From: Candidatus Coproplasma stercoravium
Lineage (GTDB): Bacteria; Bacillota; Clostridia; Christensenellales; Borkfalkiaceae
Length of the DNA: 64,000 nucleotides
Assembly: GCA_018713165.1 (NCBI GenBank)
Contig: DVFR01000021.1
Location: forward strand, 1 to 64,000
Reading direction: 5' to 3'
The notes below the pieces were generated by a model that searched no databases, had not been told where the DNA came from, and saw nothing but the letters and a program-made list of their open reading frames with translations. Positions 18,438 to 28,511 of the stretch are shown piece after piece. Within the stretch, counting starts at the first letter, position 1. Each line of letters opens with the position of its first letter. The translations under genes were made by a program, and so were the position numbers.

Positions 18438-19503
18438 GATATCTGCCCTCCTTTATGTTGAGTATGAATTTATCGAAAAGGAAGGACGCGTCCATGGGAC
18501 CGCCGCACGCCTCGGGGTGGAACTGCACCGTGTATGCGTTGAGTTCGGGATATTCGAAGCCCTCGCAGGTGCCGTCGTTGGCGTTTACAAAGCTGAGCTT
18601 GCCGCCCTCTACGCTCGAGGAGATAACCTCATAGCCGTGGTTCTGGCTGGAGATATACACCCTGCCCGTGTCGAGATTTTTTACGGGCTGGTTCGAGCCG
18701 CGGTGTCCGTACTTCATCTTCTTGGTCTTGCCGCCCATCGCAAGCGCGAAGAGCTGATGGCCGAGGCAGATGCCGAATACGGGAAGCCTGCCTGCAAGTT
18801 TGCGGATATTGGATATAACTTCGGTATTTTCAGAGGGGTCGCCGGGGCCGTTGGTGAGCATAAGACCCTGCGGTTCGAGCGCAAGAATCTGCTCGGCGGT
18901 GTAGTACGAAGGCACCTTCATGCAATAGCAGCCGCGGTTTGCAAGCTCGCGCATTATGTTGCGCTTTGCGCCGAAGTCCCATACGGCAACCCTTATTCCA
19001 TCGGGGTCGCCGAGGTATTCAACCTCGCTGCAGGTAACCGATTTTACTGCGTCCTTTATCCTGTACGCGCAAACTTCCGTCAAATCTTTGAGCGGTTTTT
19101 TGGTTATGGCGGCATTCATAACGCCCGCCTCTCTCACAATTTTGGTGAGCTCGCGGGTGTCTATTCCGTAAATTCCGGGTATGCCGTTCTTTTTGAGGAA
19201 CTCGTCGATTGTTCCCCCGCACCTGAAGTTGGAGGGTGCGTCGCATTTCTCTCTCACGATGTAGGCAGTGACCCACGGCTTTTTGCTCTCCATGTCAGCT
19301 TCAATCATGCCGTAATTGCCTATGAGCGGGAATGTCTGCGTGACTATCTGCCCGTAGTAGCTCGGGTCGGTCAGAGTTTCGATATAGCCCGTCATGCCGG
19401 TAGTGAACACGAGTTCGCCAACGACTTCCTTTTCGGCGCCGAACGAATACCCCGTGAACTGTCTGCCGTTTTCAAGCGTCAAATAAACTTTGCTGTTTTT
19501 CAT
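18430..19503 (-). CDS. carA: Carbamoyl-phosphate synthase small subunit
   Basis: LENGRQFTGYSFGAEKEVVGELVFTTGMTGYIETLTDPSYYGQIV; VFGICLGHQLFALAMG; overlaps carB start. Confidence 0.96.
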   Translation of the reverse strand: MKNSKVYLTLENGRQFTGYSFGAEKEVVGELVFTTGMTGYIETLTDPSYYGQIVTQTFPLIGNYGMIEADMESKKPWVTAYIVREKCDAPSNFRCGGTIDEFLKKNGIPGIYGIDTRELTKIVREAGVMNAAITKKPLKDLTEVCAYRIKDAVKSVTCSEVEYLGDPDGIRVAVWDFGAKRNIMRELANRGCYCMKVPSYYTAEQILALEPQGLMLTNGPGDPSENTEVISNIRKLAGRLPVFGICLGHQLFALAMGGKTKKMKYGHRGSNQPVKNLDTGRVYISSQNHGYEVISSSVEGGKLSFVNANDGTCEGFEYPELNAYTVQFHPEACGGPMDASFLFDKFILNIKEGRYHA

Positions 19504-19677
19504 CTATACTTCCTTTTCATGCCTATCCGACGGTTGCCGTGCGGCAACCGCCTGATAAACGGATTTTTTTACGGGAGGTTAAATAAATAATCTGAGTAAC
19601 TGAATTTGCAAATGCCGCCTTTGGAGCTGGCTCAAACTATAAGCGCTCGGTTAAATAATTAACAACTGAGCGGCTTT

Positions 19678-20580
19678 TTATCTCATGAGTTTTACCATAA
19701 CAGCTTTCTGCGCGTGCAGCCTGTTTTCAGCTTCGTCGAATATCTCCTTGGCGTGCGCTTCGAGAACGCCGTCGGTAATCTCTTCGCCGCGGTGGGCAGG
19801 CAGGCAGTGCATGACCATAACGTCGTCCTTTGCCGCCTTTATGTTCTTTTCGTTTATCTGGAAGCCCTTGAACGCGTTCTCGCGCTCGGCCTTCTCCTTT
19901 TCCTGACCCATCGACGCCCACACGTCGGTATAGAGCACGTCGGCGCCCGATATCGCCTCTTCGACGTCGGAAGTTACGGTTAAAAGCCCGCTCTCCTTGC
20001 CCCATTTTACAAGCTCGGCGTCGGGCTCGTAGCCCTTCGGGCAGGCAACGGTAAAGCTCATTCCCGTTTTAACGGCGCCCACTATAAGGCTGTTCGCCAT
20101 ATTGTTGCCGTCGCCGACGAACGCCATTTTGAGCCCCTTGAACGTGCCCTTGTACTCCCTTATCGTCATAAGGTCGGCAAGCACCTGGCAGGGGTGGCAA
20201 TAGTCGGTAAGTCCGTTTATTATGGGAATGGAACCGTATTTTGCAAGGTCTTCGACTTCCTGCTGGGCGAAGGTACGAATCATTATGCCGTCGAGATAGC
20301 GCGAGAGGACGCGCGCCGTATCCTTTACGGGCTCGCCCCTGCCAATCTGCAGGTCGTTGCTCGACAAAAAGAGCGCGTAGCCCCCGAGCTCGTACATTCC
20401 CACTTCGAACGACACCCTCGTGCGGGTGGACGCCTTCTGGAAAATCATGCCGAGCTTTTTGCCCTTTAAGTAATCTTTCTGTATTCCGTTATTCCTTTCG
20501 AATTTGAGCTGGTCGGCGAGGTTGAGTATGGAAAGAATATCCTCCCTCGAAAGGTCGCCGAGTCTAAGTAAATGTTTCAT
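19678..20580 (-). CDS. argF: Ornithine carbamoyltransferase
   Basis: FQKASTRTRVSFEVGMYELGG; MHCLPAHRGEEI. Confidence 0.96.
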   Translation of the reverse strand: MKHLLRLGDLSREDILSILNLADQLKFERNNGIQKDYLKGKKLGMIFQKASTRTRVSFEVGMYELGGYALFLSSNDLQIGRGEPVKDTARVLSRYLDGIMIRTFAQQEVEDLAKYGSIPIINGLTDYCHPCQVLADLMTIREYKGTFKGLKMAFVGDGNNMANSLIVGAVKTGMSFTVACPKGYEPDAELVKWGKESGLLTVTSDVEEAISGADVLYTDVWASMGQEKEKAERENAFKGFQINEKNIKAAKDDVMVMHCLPAHRGEEITDGVLEAHAKEIFDEAENRLHAQKAVMVKLMR

Positions 20581-21743
20581 TCGCTTATAACCTCGCTTAA
20601 AATTTTGAGCGCAAAGTCAATTTCGTCTTTGCTTATATTCAGGGGCGGCAGAAGGCGCACTTTTGAGTGTGCCGTGAGCACCAGAAGCCCCTTATCGATG
20701 CATTTTTTTGCAATTTCGGAGGCGGGTTTTGCGGTTTTGATGCCTATCATGAGCCCCATGCCGCTCACTTCCTCCACGCCTTCAATCTTCTCCAATCCCG
20801 TCTTAAAATACTCGCCCTTTTCGCGCACGGAAAGCAGGAGCTTTTCGTCTATTCTTCCGATTATACTGCACGCGCCCGCGCAAACCACGGGGTTGCCGCC
20901 GAAAGTAGAACCGTGGTCGCCGAATCCGAACACGTTTTCACACTTATCAAAGAGCATGCACGCGCCTATCGGAAGTCCGCCGCCCAGTCCCTTTGCCGTG
21001 GTGACTATGTCGGGAGAAATGCCGTACGCCTGGTAGGCATACAGATAGCCCGTTCTGCCGTTGCCCGTCTGTACTTCGTCGCAGATAAGCAGGATATCGC
21101 GCTCCTTGCAGAGCTTTTCGACAGACTTTACGAAATCTTTATCGAGCGTATTTACCCCGCTCTCGCCCTGGATGCATTCAATCATTACGGCGCAGGTGTT
21201 TTCGTTTACGCACTTTTCAACGCCCTCCGTCGTGGGCTCGGCGTACACGAACCCTGCGGGGAAAGGGCCGTAATACTTATGGAACGCGTCCTGCCCCGTC
21301 GCGGCGAGAGTTGCGAGAGTTCTGCCGTGAAAGGAATCTTTTAAAGTAATTATCTCCTTTCTCTTTTCGCCGTGGTGAACTTCGCCGTATTTGCGCGCCG
21401 CTTTAATGGCACATTCGTTGGCCTCGGCGCCGCTGTTGCCGAAGAACACCTTCTTCGCGCCCGTCTTTTCGCACAAAAGTTTTGCAAGGCGCGCCTGCGG
21501 CTCGGTGTAAAAGAGGTTGCTCGTGTGCTGAACGCTGTTAAGCTGGGCAATAACCGCATTCTTCCACTCCTCGTCGTTTATGCCGAAAATATCCACCGCA
21601 ATGCCGCTGCCGCAGTCGACGTATTCCTTGCCGTCGTAGTCGTAGAGGCGGCACCCCCTGCCCTCTTTAAATGCCACGCGGAAGCGTGCGTATGTCCCCG
21701 CTATATATTGCTTATCCTCATCTATAATATTTTTTCCGTCCAT
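20577..21743 (-). CDS. argD: Acetylornithine aminotransferase
   Basis: FGNSGAEANECAIKAARKY; LICDEVQTGNGRTG; TTAKGLGGGLPIGA. Start moved to internal MDGKNII (track start 21782). Confidence 0.93.
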   Translation of the reverse strand: MDGKNIIDEDKQYIAGTYARFRVAFKEGRGCRLYDYDGKEYVDCGSGIAVDIFGINDEEWKNAVIAQLNSVQHTSNLFYTEPQARLAKLLCEKTGAKKVFFGNSGAEANECAIKAARKYGEVHHGEKRKEIITLKDSFHGRTLATLAATGQDAFHKYYGPFPAGFVYAEPTTEGVEKCVNENTCAVMIECIQGESGVNTLDKDFVKSVEKLCKERDILLICDEVQTGNGRTGYLYAYQAYGISPDIVTTAKGLGGGLPIGACMLFDKCENVFGFGDHGSTFGGNPVVCAGACSIIGRIDEKLLLSVREKGEYFKTGLEKIEGVEEVSGMGLMIGIKTAKPASEIAKKCIDKGLLVLTAHSKVRLLPPLNISKDEIDFALKILSEVISE

Positions 21744-21828
21744 CTCGTCACCGTAAACCAATAATTCGGCAAGGGGCGGCAATCGCCCCGAATACTAAAA
21801 TAAAGACTGATTTAAAAGGATAAATCAG

Positions 21829-22677
21829 TCAACTGTAAAACATGGTGCCGCTGCCTTCTTCAGACAAAATTTCCACCAAAATGGAATGGTAAACCCTGCC
21901 GTCGGTTATGAACACCTTGTTCACGCCGCGGCGTATGGCTTCCTTGCAGCAATCTATTTTGGGTATCATGCCGCCCGATATTATGCCCTGCTTTACGAGC
22001 GCGGGAATATCGGACACGTATACCTTTTTTATAAGGCTGTCGGGGTCGTCTTTATCCTCCATAAGCCCCTTTATGTCGGTCATTAAAATGAGGCTCTCCG
22101 CCCCAATCGCCCCGGCTATCGCCGCCGCGGCCGTGTCGGCGTTTATGTTATAAATATTTCCGCCGTCGTCGAAACCAATCGGGGAAATGACGGGAACATA
22201 GCCGAGGCTGAGCATATCCTTTATGACGCCCGCGTCGACATTTACAATCCTGCCCACATAGCCGAGGTCCTCGGAGACCTTTTCGCATTTAAGCATGTGT
22301 CCGTCTTCGCCGCAAAGGCCGATTGCTTTGCCGCCCGCCGCGCAGAGAAGGTCGACGAGCGATTTATTCACCTTGCCTGCAAGCGCCATGCGGGCTATTT
22401 CGGCAGTTTCGGCGTCGGTATAGCGCAGTCCGTTCACAAATTTGGGCGTTATGCCCATCTTTTTGGAAATATCGGAAATCTCGGGGCCGCCGCCGTGGAC
22501 GAGCACGACTTTGATTCCGAGGGCGCTGAGCACTGCGACGTCGTTCATTACAGCAAATTTGAGCTTGCCGTCGGTCATCGCGTTGCCGCCGTATTTTATA
22601 ACTATAATCTTGTTATAGTATTTTTTGATGTACGGCAGAGCCTCAACCAAAAACTCAGCCTGTTCCTGTTTATCCAT
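21829..22677 (-). CDS. argB: Acetylglutamate kinase
   Basis: IVIKYGGNAM; VLVHGGGPEIS; GGMIPKIDCCKEAI. Confidence 0.96.
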   Translation of the reverse strand: MDKQEQAEFLVEALPYIKKYYNKIIVIKYGGNAMTDGKLKFAVMNDVAVLSALGIKVVLVHGGGPEISDISKKMGITPKFVNGLRYTDAETAEIARMALAGKVNKSLVDLLCAAGGKAIGLCGEDGHMLKCEKVSEDLGYVGRIVNVDAGVIKDMLSLGYVPVISPIGFDDGGNIYNINADTAAAAIAGAIGAESLILMTDIKGLMEDKDDPDSLIKKVYVSDIPALVKQGIISGGMIPKIDCCKEAIRRGVNKVFITDGRVYHSILVEILSEEGSGTMFYS

Positions 22678-22741
22678 AGATTCTCCGAAATTCTGTGCCG
22701 TCTTTCCCGTTTTTGCTCTTTAATACTTAATGCGCCCCGCG

Positions 22742-23962
22742 TCAGGTGCGGTAGTCGCCGTTTATTTTAACGTAGTCGTAAGTCAGGTCGCAGCCCCACG
22801 CAGAGGCCTTGCAGCCTCCGAGTTTCAAATCGATGTTTATTTCGACTTCGTCCTTTAAAAGCACTTCCTTTGCGAATTGCTCGTCAAACGGAATTCCGCT
22901 GCCGTTCTCGCATACGGGAAGCCTGCCCTTCGAGGAACGGAAGCTTACGTCTATTCTGTTCACGTCTACGGGCTCGCCCGCATAACCTATCGCGCAAAGC
23001 ACCCTGCCCCAGTTGGCGTCGGCGCCGAACATCGCTGCCTTCACGAGCGAGGACTTGATTACGGATTTTGCGACGTTTTTTGCCATTTTGGCAGTTTTTG
23101 CGCCGCGGACGTTGCATTCTATAAGCTTCGTCGCGCCCTCGCCGTCCTTTGCAATCATCTTCGAGAGCTTTACCGTGCAGTAATGAAGAGCCTTTCTGAA
23201 CGCCGAGAAATCGGCGCCAGCCTCTTCAATCTTTTGGTTTTCCGCAAGCCCGTTTGCAAGTATGCAGCAGGTATCGTTCGTGGACTGGTCGCCGTCTATG
23301 CTGACCATATTGAACGACGTTTTTACGTCCTCGGAGAGTGCCTTTTGCAGCATCTGCGAAGATATGCTGACATCGGTGGTTATGAATATGAGAGTCGTCG
23401 CCATGTTGGGGCAAATCATGCCCACGCCCTTTGCAATCGCGCCGATGCGGCAGGTTTTGCCGCCAAGTTCAAATTCAACGGCAACCGACTTGGGAACGGT
23501 ATCGGTCGTCATGATGGCTTCGGCCGCGCTGTCGCTGTTTAACGAGAGCGAAGAATAGAGTTCGCCGATGGCGTTCGCCATGGGCGTTATATCGAGCGGA
23601 AGCCCTATCACGCCCGTCGAGGCGACTATGACGTCCGACGAATCGATGCCCGCAACCTTCGTAACGAGGGCGCACATCTTCTCCGCCACTTCCTCGCCGT
23701 CTTTGTTGCAGGTGTTCGCGTTGCCGCTGTTGCATATCACCGCCTGCGCCACGCCGTTTGCAATGTTGCGCTTTGTGACGAGCACGGGCGCGCCCTTTAC
23801 AAGGTTCTGGGTAAACACGCCGGCCGCCGCGCAGGGCACGTCGCTCACAATGAGCGCAAAATCTTTTTTATCCTTATTTTTCCTTATGCCGCAGTGTATG
23901 CCGCCCGCTTTAAAACCGAGGGGCGCGCACACTCCGCCGCTTGTCTCACGCAAAAATTTCAT
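22742..23962 (-). CDS. argJ: Bifunctional glutamate N-acetyltransferase/amino-acid acetyltransferase
   Basis: VICNSGNANTCNKDG; AIAKGVGMICPNMATTLIFITTD; IAKDGEGATKLIE. Confidence 0.96.
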   Translation of the reverse strand: MKFLRETSGGVCAPLGFKAGGIHCGIRKNKDKKDFALIVSDVPCAAAGVFTQNLVKGAPVLVTKRNIANGVAQAVICNSGNANTCNKDGEEVAEKMCALVTKVAGIDSSDVIVASTGVIGLPLDITPMANAIGELYSSLSLNSDSAAEAIMTTDTVPKSVAVEFELGGKTCRIGAIAKGVGMICPNMATTLIFITTDVSISSQMLQKALSEDVKTSFNMVSIDGDQSTNDTCCILANGLAENQKIEEAGADFSAFRKALHYCTVKLSKMIAKDGEGATKLIECNVRGAKTAKMAKNVAKSVIKSSLVKAAMFGADANWGRVLCAIGYAGEPVDVNRIDVSFRSSKGRLPVCENGSGIPFDEQFAKEVLLKDEVEINIDLKLGGCKASAWGCDLTYDYVKINGDYRT

Positions 23963-24038
23963 ATTAACAAATCAGAAGTGCCTTAAAAAAGTTATTACCA
24001 AAGCTTTTGCGACGGCTGCTTAGCCAAGATTTTTATAT

Positions 24039-24067
24039 ATTATATCCCAAAATTGCCGCGCCGTCAA
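24039..24067 (-). promoter_or_regulatory. Sigma-A type promoter upstream of argJ
   Basis: Minus strand TTGACG-17 nt-TATAAT (TTGACGGCGCGGCAATTTTGGGATATAAT). Confidence 0.75.
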
Positions 24068-24270
24068 TCGACTTGGTGAAATATTTATTCAAAACAACGC
24101 TTTTTAAAAACATGCCGCAACACGGGCGGCACATTCATAAACGCGGGCGGCGCTTTTATAAAAAATATAGCTGAAACCAGCCGCCGCAAATTGCAAATTA
24201 CAGCCGTTTGCCGGCCGTACCTGGCGATTAAACCGCCCGCAACGCCCGAGCCGGATTGAAAATTGCAATG

Positions 24271-25203
24271 TTATACGAGCGAGAACGTTTCGTCGAGCCC
24301 GAGCATTATGTTCATGTTCTGCACGGCCGCGCCCGAGGCGCCCTTGCCGAGATTATCGAACACGCTGCACATGAGTATCATATTGTTGTTGCCGCTTACG
24401 TAAATTTTTAAAAGATTGGTACCCGCCAGCTCATTTGCAGGCAAATACGCGGGAATTTCCTCTTTTTTTGCCACTTTTACGAAATTCTGCGACGCATAGT
24501 ACTCTGCAAAGTAGTTTCTTATGTCGTCTGCACCCATTTTTTTGAGCAACAGGCTTTTGTAAAGCGGAACGGTTACGCACATTCCGCAATAGAAGTCACC
24601 CACAATGGGATTAAAAATCGGGGCGTGTTCAAGCGCGCATTCCTTTACCATTTCAGGCAGGTGCTTGTGTGAAAGCGAAAGCGAATACTGCCTCGGGGAA
24701 GATAAGAGCACGCTCCTGCCCTCCGCCTCATATTCCGCTATCATCTTTTTGCCGCCGCCCGAATAGCCCGTTACAGAATGTGCGGTGAGAGGATAGCCCG
24801 CGCCGAGAATTCCCCCTTTCACGAGCGGCGCGACGAGCGTTATAAAGCCGGTGGCGTGGCAACCGGGATTTGCAACGCGCGGAGAGCGGGCAATCGCCTC
24901 TCTCCTCTCCGCCGAAAGTTCGGGAAGCCCGTACACCCAGCCGTCCGCCGTGCGGTGGGCCGTCGACGTGTCAATCACGCGCACCGACGGGTTCTCTATC
25001 AGAGAAACCGACTCTCTCGCCGCCGCGTCGGGCAGGCATAGAAAACAGATATCGGCGGCGTTCAGCCGTTCCTTTCTCGCAGAAACGTCTTTGCGAAGCT
25101 CTTCGGGAATGGTTATAAGGTTTATGTCGCCGCGCTTTGCAAGCCTCTCATAAATCTGGAGCCCCGTCGTGCCCTCGCGGCCATCTATAAATACGTTAAA
25201 CAT
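24271..25203 (-). CDS. argC: N-acetyl-gamma-glutamyl-phosphate reductase (short type)
   Basis: MFNVFIDGREGTTGLQIYERL; VANPGCHATGFI; AHSVTGYSGGGK. Start set at internal ATG 25203. Confidence 0.93.
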   Translation of the reverse strand: MFNVFIDGREGTTGLQIYERLAKRGDINLITIPEELRKDVSARKERLNAADICFLCLPDAAARESVSLIENPSVRVIDTSTAHRTADGWVYGLPELSAERREAIARSPRVANPGCHATGFITLVAPLVKGGILGAGYPLTAHSVTGYSGGGKKMIAEYEAEGRSVLLSSPRQYSLSLSHKHLPEMVKECALEHAPIFNPIVGDFYCGMCVTVPLYKSLLLKKMGADDIRNYFAEYYASQNFVKVAKKEEIPAYLPANELAGTNLLKIYVSGNNNMILMCSVFDNLGKGASGAAVQNMNIMLGLDETFSLV

Positions 25204-25366
25204 TTTAAATAATTTTCCGCCGTAACAAGCGGCCATGTATTATAAACCGGTTATGCAGTACAAAGCGGCAAACATTGCCGCTTGCCGCAGATACCGTTTT
25301 TTATTTGCCGCGCGCCGCTTTATTTTCGGCGCACGGTTTTTACCGTATAATTTTTTCCTTATAAAT

Positions 25367-26587
25367 TTATTTGAGTTTTTTCTCGTCGAGGAGAGCCTTT
25401 ATCTTGATGGGCAGACCGAACAGGTTGATAAAGCCTGCGGAATCGGTCTGGTCGTAGCAATGGTCCTCGCCGAACGTTGCGATATCTTCGCTGTAAAGCG
25501 AGTGAGGCGAAGTTATGCCCGCGGGAATTATGTTGCCCTTGTAGATGCGAAGCTTTACGTCGCCCGTAACGTTCTCCTGGGTCTTGTCGACAAACGCGTC
25601 GAACGCCTCCCTGAGCGGAGTGAACCACTGACCGTCGTACACCATCTCGCCGTATTTGATGGCAATGAGCTGCTTATAGTGCGCAGTCGCCTTGTCGAGG
25701 CAGATAGATTCGAGAAGTTCGTGCGCGGTATATAAAATTGTGCCGCCGGGAGTTTCGTATACGCCGCGGCTCTTCATTCCGACAAGGCGGTTTTCCACCA
25801 TATCGATAATGCCCACGCCGTTTTCGCCGCCGACTTTGTTGAGCTTTTCAATCAACGAAACGCTGTCGAGCTCTTCTCCGTCTATCGCGGTGGGAATGCC
25901 CTTTTCAAAATGGATGGTTATATAGGTGCTCTTGTCGGGCGCTTTCCAGGGGGATACGCCGAGTTCGAGTATCTTATCGTACTGCGGCTCGTTCGCAGGG
26001 TCTTCGAGGTCAAGCCCCTCGTGCGACAGGTGCCAGAGGTTCTTATCCTTGGAATAGTTGGTTTCCCTGTTTATTTTAAGGGGAACGTTGTGTGCCTCGG
26101 CGTAGTCAATCTCCTCGTCGCGGCTCTTTATGTTCCATATGCGCCAGGGCGCGATTATGGGCATTTCGGGCGCGAAAGCTTTGATTGAAAGCTCGAAACG
26201 CACCTGGTCGTTACCCTTGCCCGTGCAGCCGTGGCAAATTGCGTCGGCGCCCTCTTTTTTGGCTATCTCAACTATCCTCTTTGCGATTACGGGACGGGCA
26301 AACGAAGTGCCGAGAAGGTACCTGTTTTCATATACCGCTCCCGCTTTCATCGTGGGATAGATGTAATCTTCGATAAATTCCTTGCGAAGGTCCTCTATAT
26401 AAAGTTTGGATGCGCCCGTTTTAAGCGCCTTTTCTTCAAGCCCCTCAAGCTCCGATTCCTGACCTACGTCGGCGGAGACGGCTATAACCTCGCAATTATC
26501 GTAATTTTCTTTGAGCCAGGGAATGATAATCGACGTATCAAGCCCGCCCGAATACGCAAGAACTACTTTTTTAATCTTCTTTTCCAT
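25367..26587 (-). CDS. argG: Argininosuccinate synthase
   Basis: [39 protein letters not shown]. Confidence 0.97.
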   Translation of the reverse strand: MEKKIKKVVLAYSGGLDTSIIIPWLKENYDNCEVIAVSADVGQESELEGLEEKALKTGASKLYIEDLRKEFIEDYIYPTMKAGAVYENRYLLGTSFARPVIAKRIVEIAKKEGADAICHGCTGKGNDQVRFELSIKAFAPEMPIIAPWRIWNIKSRDEEIDYAEAHNVPLKINRETNYSKDKNLWHLSHEGLDLEDPANEPQYDKILELGVSPWKAPDKSTYITIHFEKGIPTAIDGEELDSVSLIEKLNKVGGENGVGIIDMVENRLVGMKSRGVYETPGGTILYTAHELLESICLDKATAHYKQLIAIKYGEMVYDGQWFTPLREAFDAFVDKTQENVTGDVKLRIYKGNIIPAGITSPHSLYSEDIATFGEDHCYDQTDSAGFINLFGLPIKIKALLDEKKLK

Positions 26588-26643
26588 TACTTTTTTCGTC
26601 CGCTTTAATATATTTGAAGCGTTCTTTGAGCTTCATCGCGCAA

Positions 26644-26672
26644 ATTATACAATATATACAAGTTCAAGTCAA
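26644..26672 (-). promoter_or_regulatory. Sigma-A type promoter upstream of argG
   Basis: Minus strand TTGACT-17 nt-TATAAT (TTGACTTGAACTTGTATATATTGTATAAT). Confidence 0.85.
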
Positions 26673-26712
26673 GCGTTTCTTGTGTATATTTAAAAAAATT
26701 TAAGGAAATTTT

Positions 26713-26767
26713 TGCATAAATATTCACATTTTATTCATTTTTAAAGAATAATTGCATAAATATGCAA
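26713..26767. promoter_or_regulatory. Two ARG-box-like palindromes upstream of argG
   Basis: TGCATAAATATTCA (26713-26726) and TTGCATAAATATGCAA (26752-26767), centres 40 bp apart; both fit TGMATWWWWATKCA. Confidence 0.6.
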
Positions 26768-26836
26768 AATTTATCCATAATTTGCACACAATACGCGCGG
26801 CAGAGGGTTTTGCCGCGCAAAAACGCGCGAAGGGTT

Positions 26837-27478
26837 TTAATAGAGCCTTATGAGAAAGGTGTATTTTTTAAGCTCGGCGCGATATCTCTTCCAGTCGGGC
26901 ATAAAGCGCGAAACGAGCTGCCAGAATTCCTTTGAATGGTCATGGTGAACGGTGTGGCATAGCTCGTGAACCATAACGTATTTCTGCACGGACTGCGGGA
27001 GCATGAGCAGCTTGAAATTAAAAATTATATTGCAGTTGCCGTCGCAACAGCCCCACCTTCCCGTGTAAGAGCGAAAGGATACCGAAGCAGCCTTTAAATT
27101 GCACGCCCGCTCGACCTCGCGGAATTTTTCGGTAAAGTATCCGCCGAGAGTGCCGACGTAAGCCGATTTAAAGCCCCTTTCGCCCGTAACGTGCACCCCC
27201 GCGCCGTCGATAAAGTTACGCGTGCTCTTTATTACGGGCACGAGGTCGCCGCCTACATATGCCATGCGGTAATCTCTAACGCTCTGCCTTGCGAGATTGT
27301 TTGCGCTGTTGAACGCCATTGCGCGCTCTATCCACCCGCGCTTTCCGGCAATCACGTTTTCGACGTCGCGCAGGCTCGCGCGCTGCGGCGCGCGCACGAT
27401 AATTTTGTTGTCCTCGGTAACCTTTATGGTGTACGTTTTTCTGTCGCTCTTTATAAGCGTATATTCATATTTAGGCAT
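26837..27478 (-). CDS. YgjP/SprT-like M48-family zinc metallopeptidase (WSS/DUF45 type)
   Basis: YVMVHELCHTVHHDHSKEFWQLVSRFMPDWKRYRAEL (HExxH). Confidence 0.88.
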   Translation of the reverse strand: MPKYEYTLIKSDRKTYTIKVTEDNKIIVRAPQRASLRDVENVIAGKRGWIERAMAFNSANNLARQSVRDYRMAYVGGDLVPVIKSTRNFIDGAGVHVTGERGFKSAYVGTLGGYFTEKFREVERACNLKAASVSFRSYTGRWGCCDGNCNIIFNFKLLMLPQSVQKYVMVHELCHTVHHDHSKEFWQLVSRFMPDWKRYRAELKKYTFLIRLY

Positions 27479-27580
27479 AACTGATTTCCGGTCTCAAGCT
27501 TAAAGCCGGTAATCCGGCTTTCCGCATACTTTAAACTTGCCCGCCGCGGCATACGCCGCGCGGGCAATTCAAAACAAAAA

Positions 27581-28309
27581 TTATATTCTTCTGAACTCAA
27601 CCTTAATTCTTACGCGCGCCTCGTCGCCGACTCTGCCCTCAATGAGTGAAACGTCGCCGTCGTCGGCACGGAAAAATTCAAGTTTTTCGCCGTATTTGCA
27701 CTGCTTTACGTATGTAATCAGAACGTTTTTAACGCTCCTTGTGCCGAGCTCGTCGACGCTGAACGTATCGAGGCACAAATCGGCGTATTTGGTGTTGTTT
27801 ACGTGGAAATAATGGTCGTAATCGGAGGCCGAAACGATTTTTTCGTACTTCTTTTCGCCCACTTTCAGCGGCGCAATGCGCCACGAGTTATAGTCGATTG
27901 CGCGGAAATCGTTATATTCGCGCGTGTCACCCTCGAAAAACGCGCTCGTCGGGAGAATGGCAAAAGTCTTCAGGTCGACCATGCACCAGCGGGTCGTCGC
28001 AACGCACACTTTTTCATCCCCGGAATACACTTCAAACTCCCTTAAAAAGATGGTGTTTTTCGGCTTGATGGGCCACGTGTGCACCGTGAGCTTTTCTTTA
28101 AGTTTAATAGGACGGTAAATTTCTATGTACCAGTTTGCGAGAATGAAACCTATGCCTCTCGGGGCTATGTCGTCATAGCCGAAGCCGAGTTCGTCGGCAG
28201 AAAGACAGGCCGACTCTTCGAGCACCGACATGAGCGACGAGAGTTTGAGCTCGTCTTTGAAATCCACGTCGGTATAACGGATATCGTAATCCCTTATATT
28301 CCTGTACAT
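27581..28309 (-). CDS. Acyl-ACP thioesterase
   Basis: IRYTDVDFKDELKLSSLMSVLEESACLSADELG; LTVHTWPIKPKNTIFLREFEVY; SDYDHYFHVNNTKYADL. Confidence 0.85.
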   Translation of the reverse strand: MYRNIRDYDIRYTDVDFKDELKLSSLMSVLEESACLSADELGFGYDDIAPRGIGFILANWYIEIYRPIKLKEKLTVHTWPIKPKNTIFLREFEVYSGDEKVCVATTRWCMVDLKTFAILPTSAFFEGDTREYNDFRAIDYNSWRIAPLKVGEKKYEKIVSASDYDHYFHVNNTKYADLCLDTFSVDELGTRSVKNVLITYVKQCKYGEKLEFFRADDGDVSLIEGRVGDEARVRIKVEFRRI

Positions 28310-28511
28310 TTTTCAACTCCTGAACAAAAAACATCGCAGCGCAGCAGGCTCATACCCGCTTGCACAGCGATATAATTATATCACGGCGCAAAAAAAATGT
28401 CTAACGAATGACGGCCCAAAAATACAGGCAAAAAATACAGGCAAAAAATACGGCAAATTGCCCGAGTCCGTCAATTATGTTTGACATAGTACTATAAATA
28501 TTACCAAACTA

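Noticed and set aside
16104-19590. Large plus-strand ORFs 16104..16847, 16917..18080 and 18385..19590
   Set aside because: Antisense shadows of carB and carA; no domain signal and no ribosome-binding context.
26768-26780. DnaA-box-like TTATCCATA downstream of the ARG-box-like sites
   Set aside because: Single near-match in an AT-rich gap; no cluster of boxes to support an origin or DnaA regulation.
26793-26820. Hairpin GCGCGGCAGAGGGTTTTGCCGCGC after the metallopeptidase gene as a terminator
   Set aside because: No T-run on the minus strand where the gene lies, so not called as a Rho-independent terminator.
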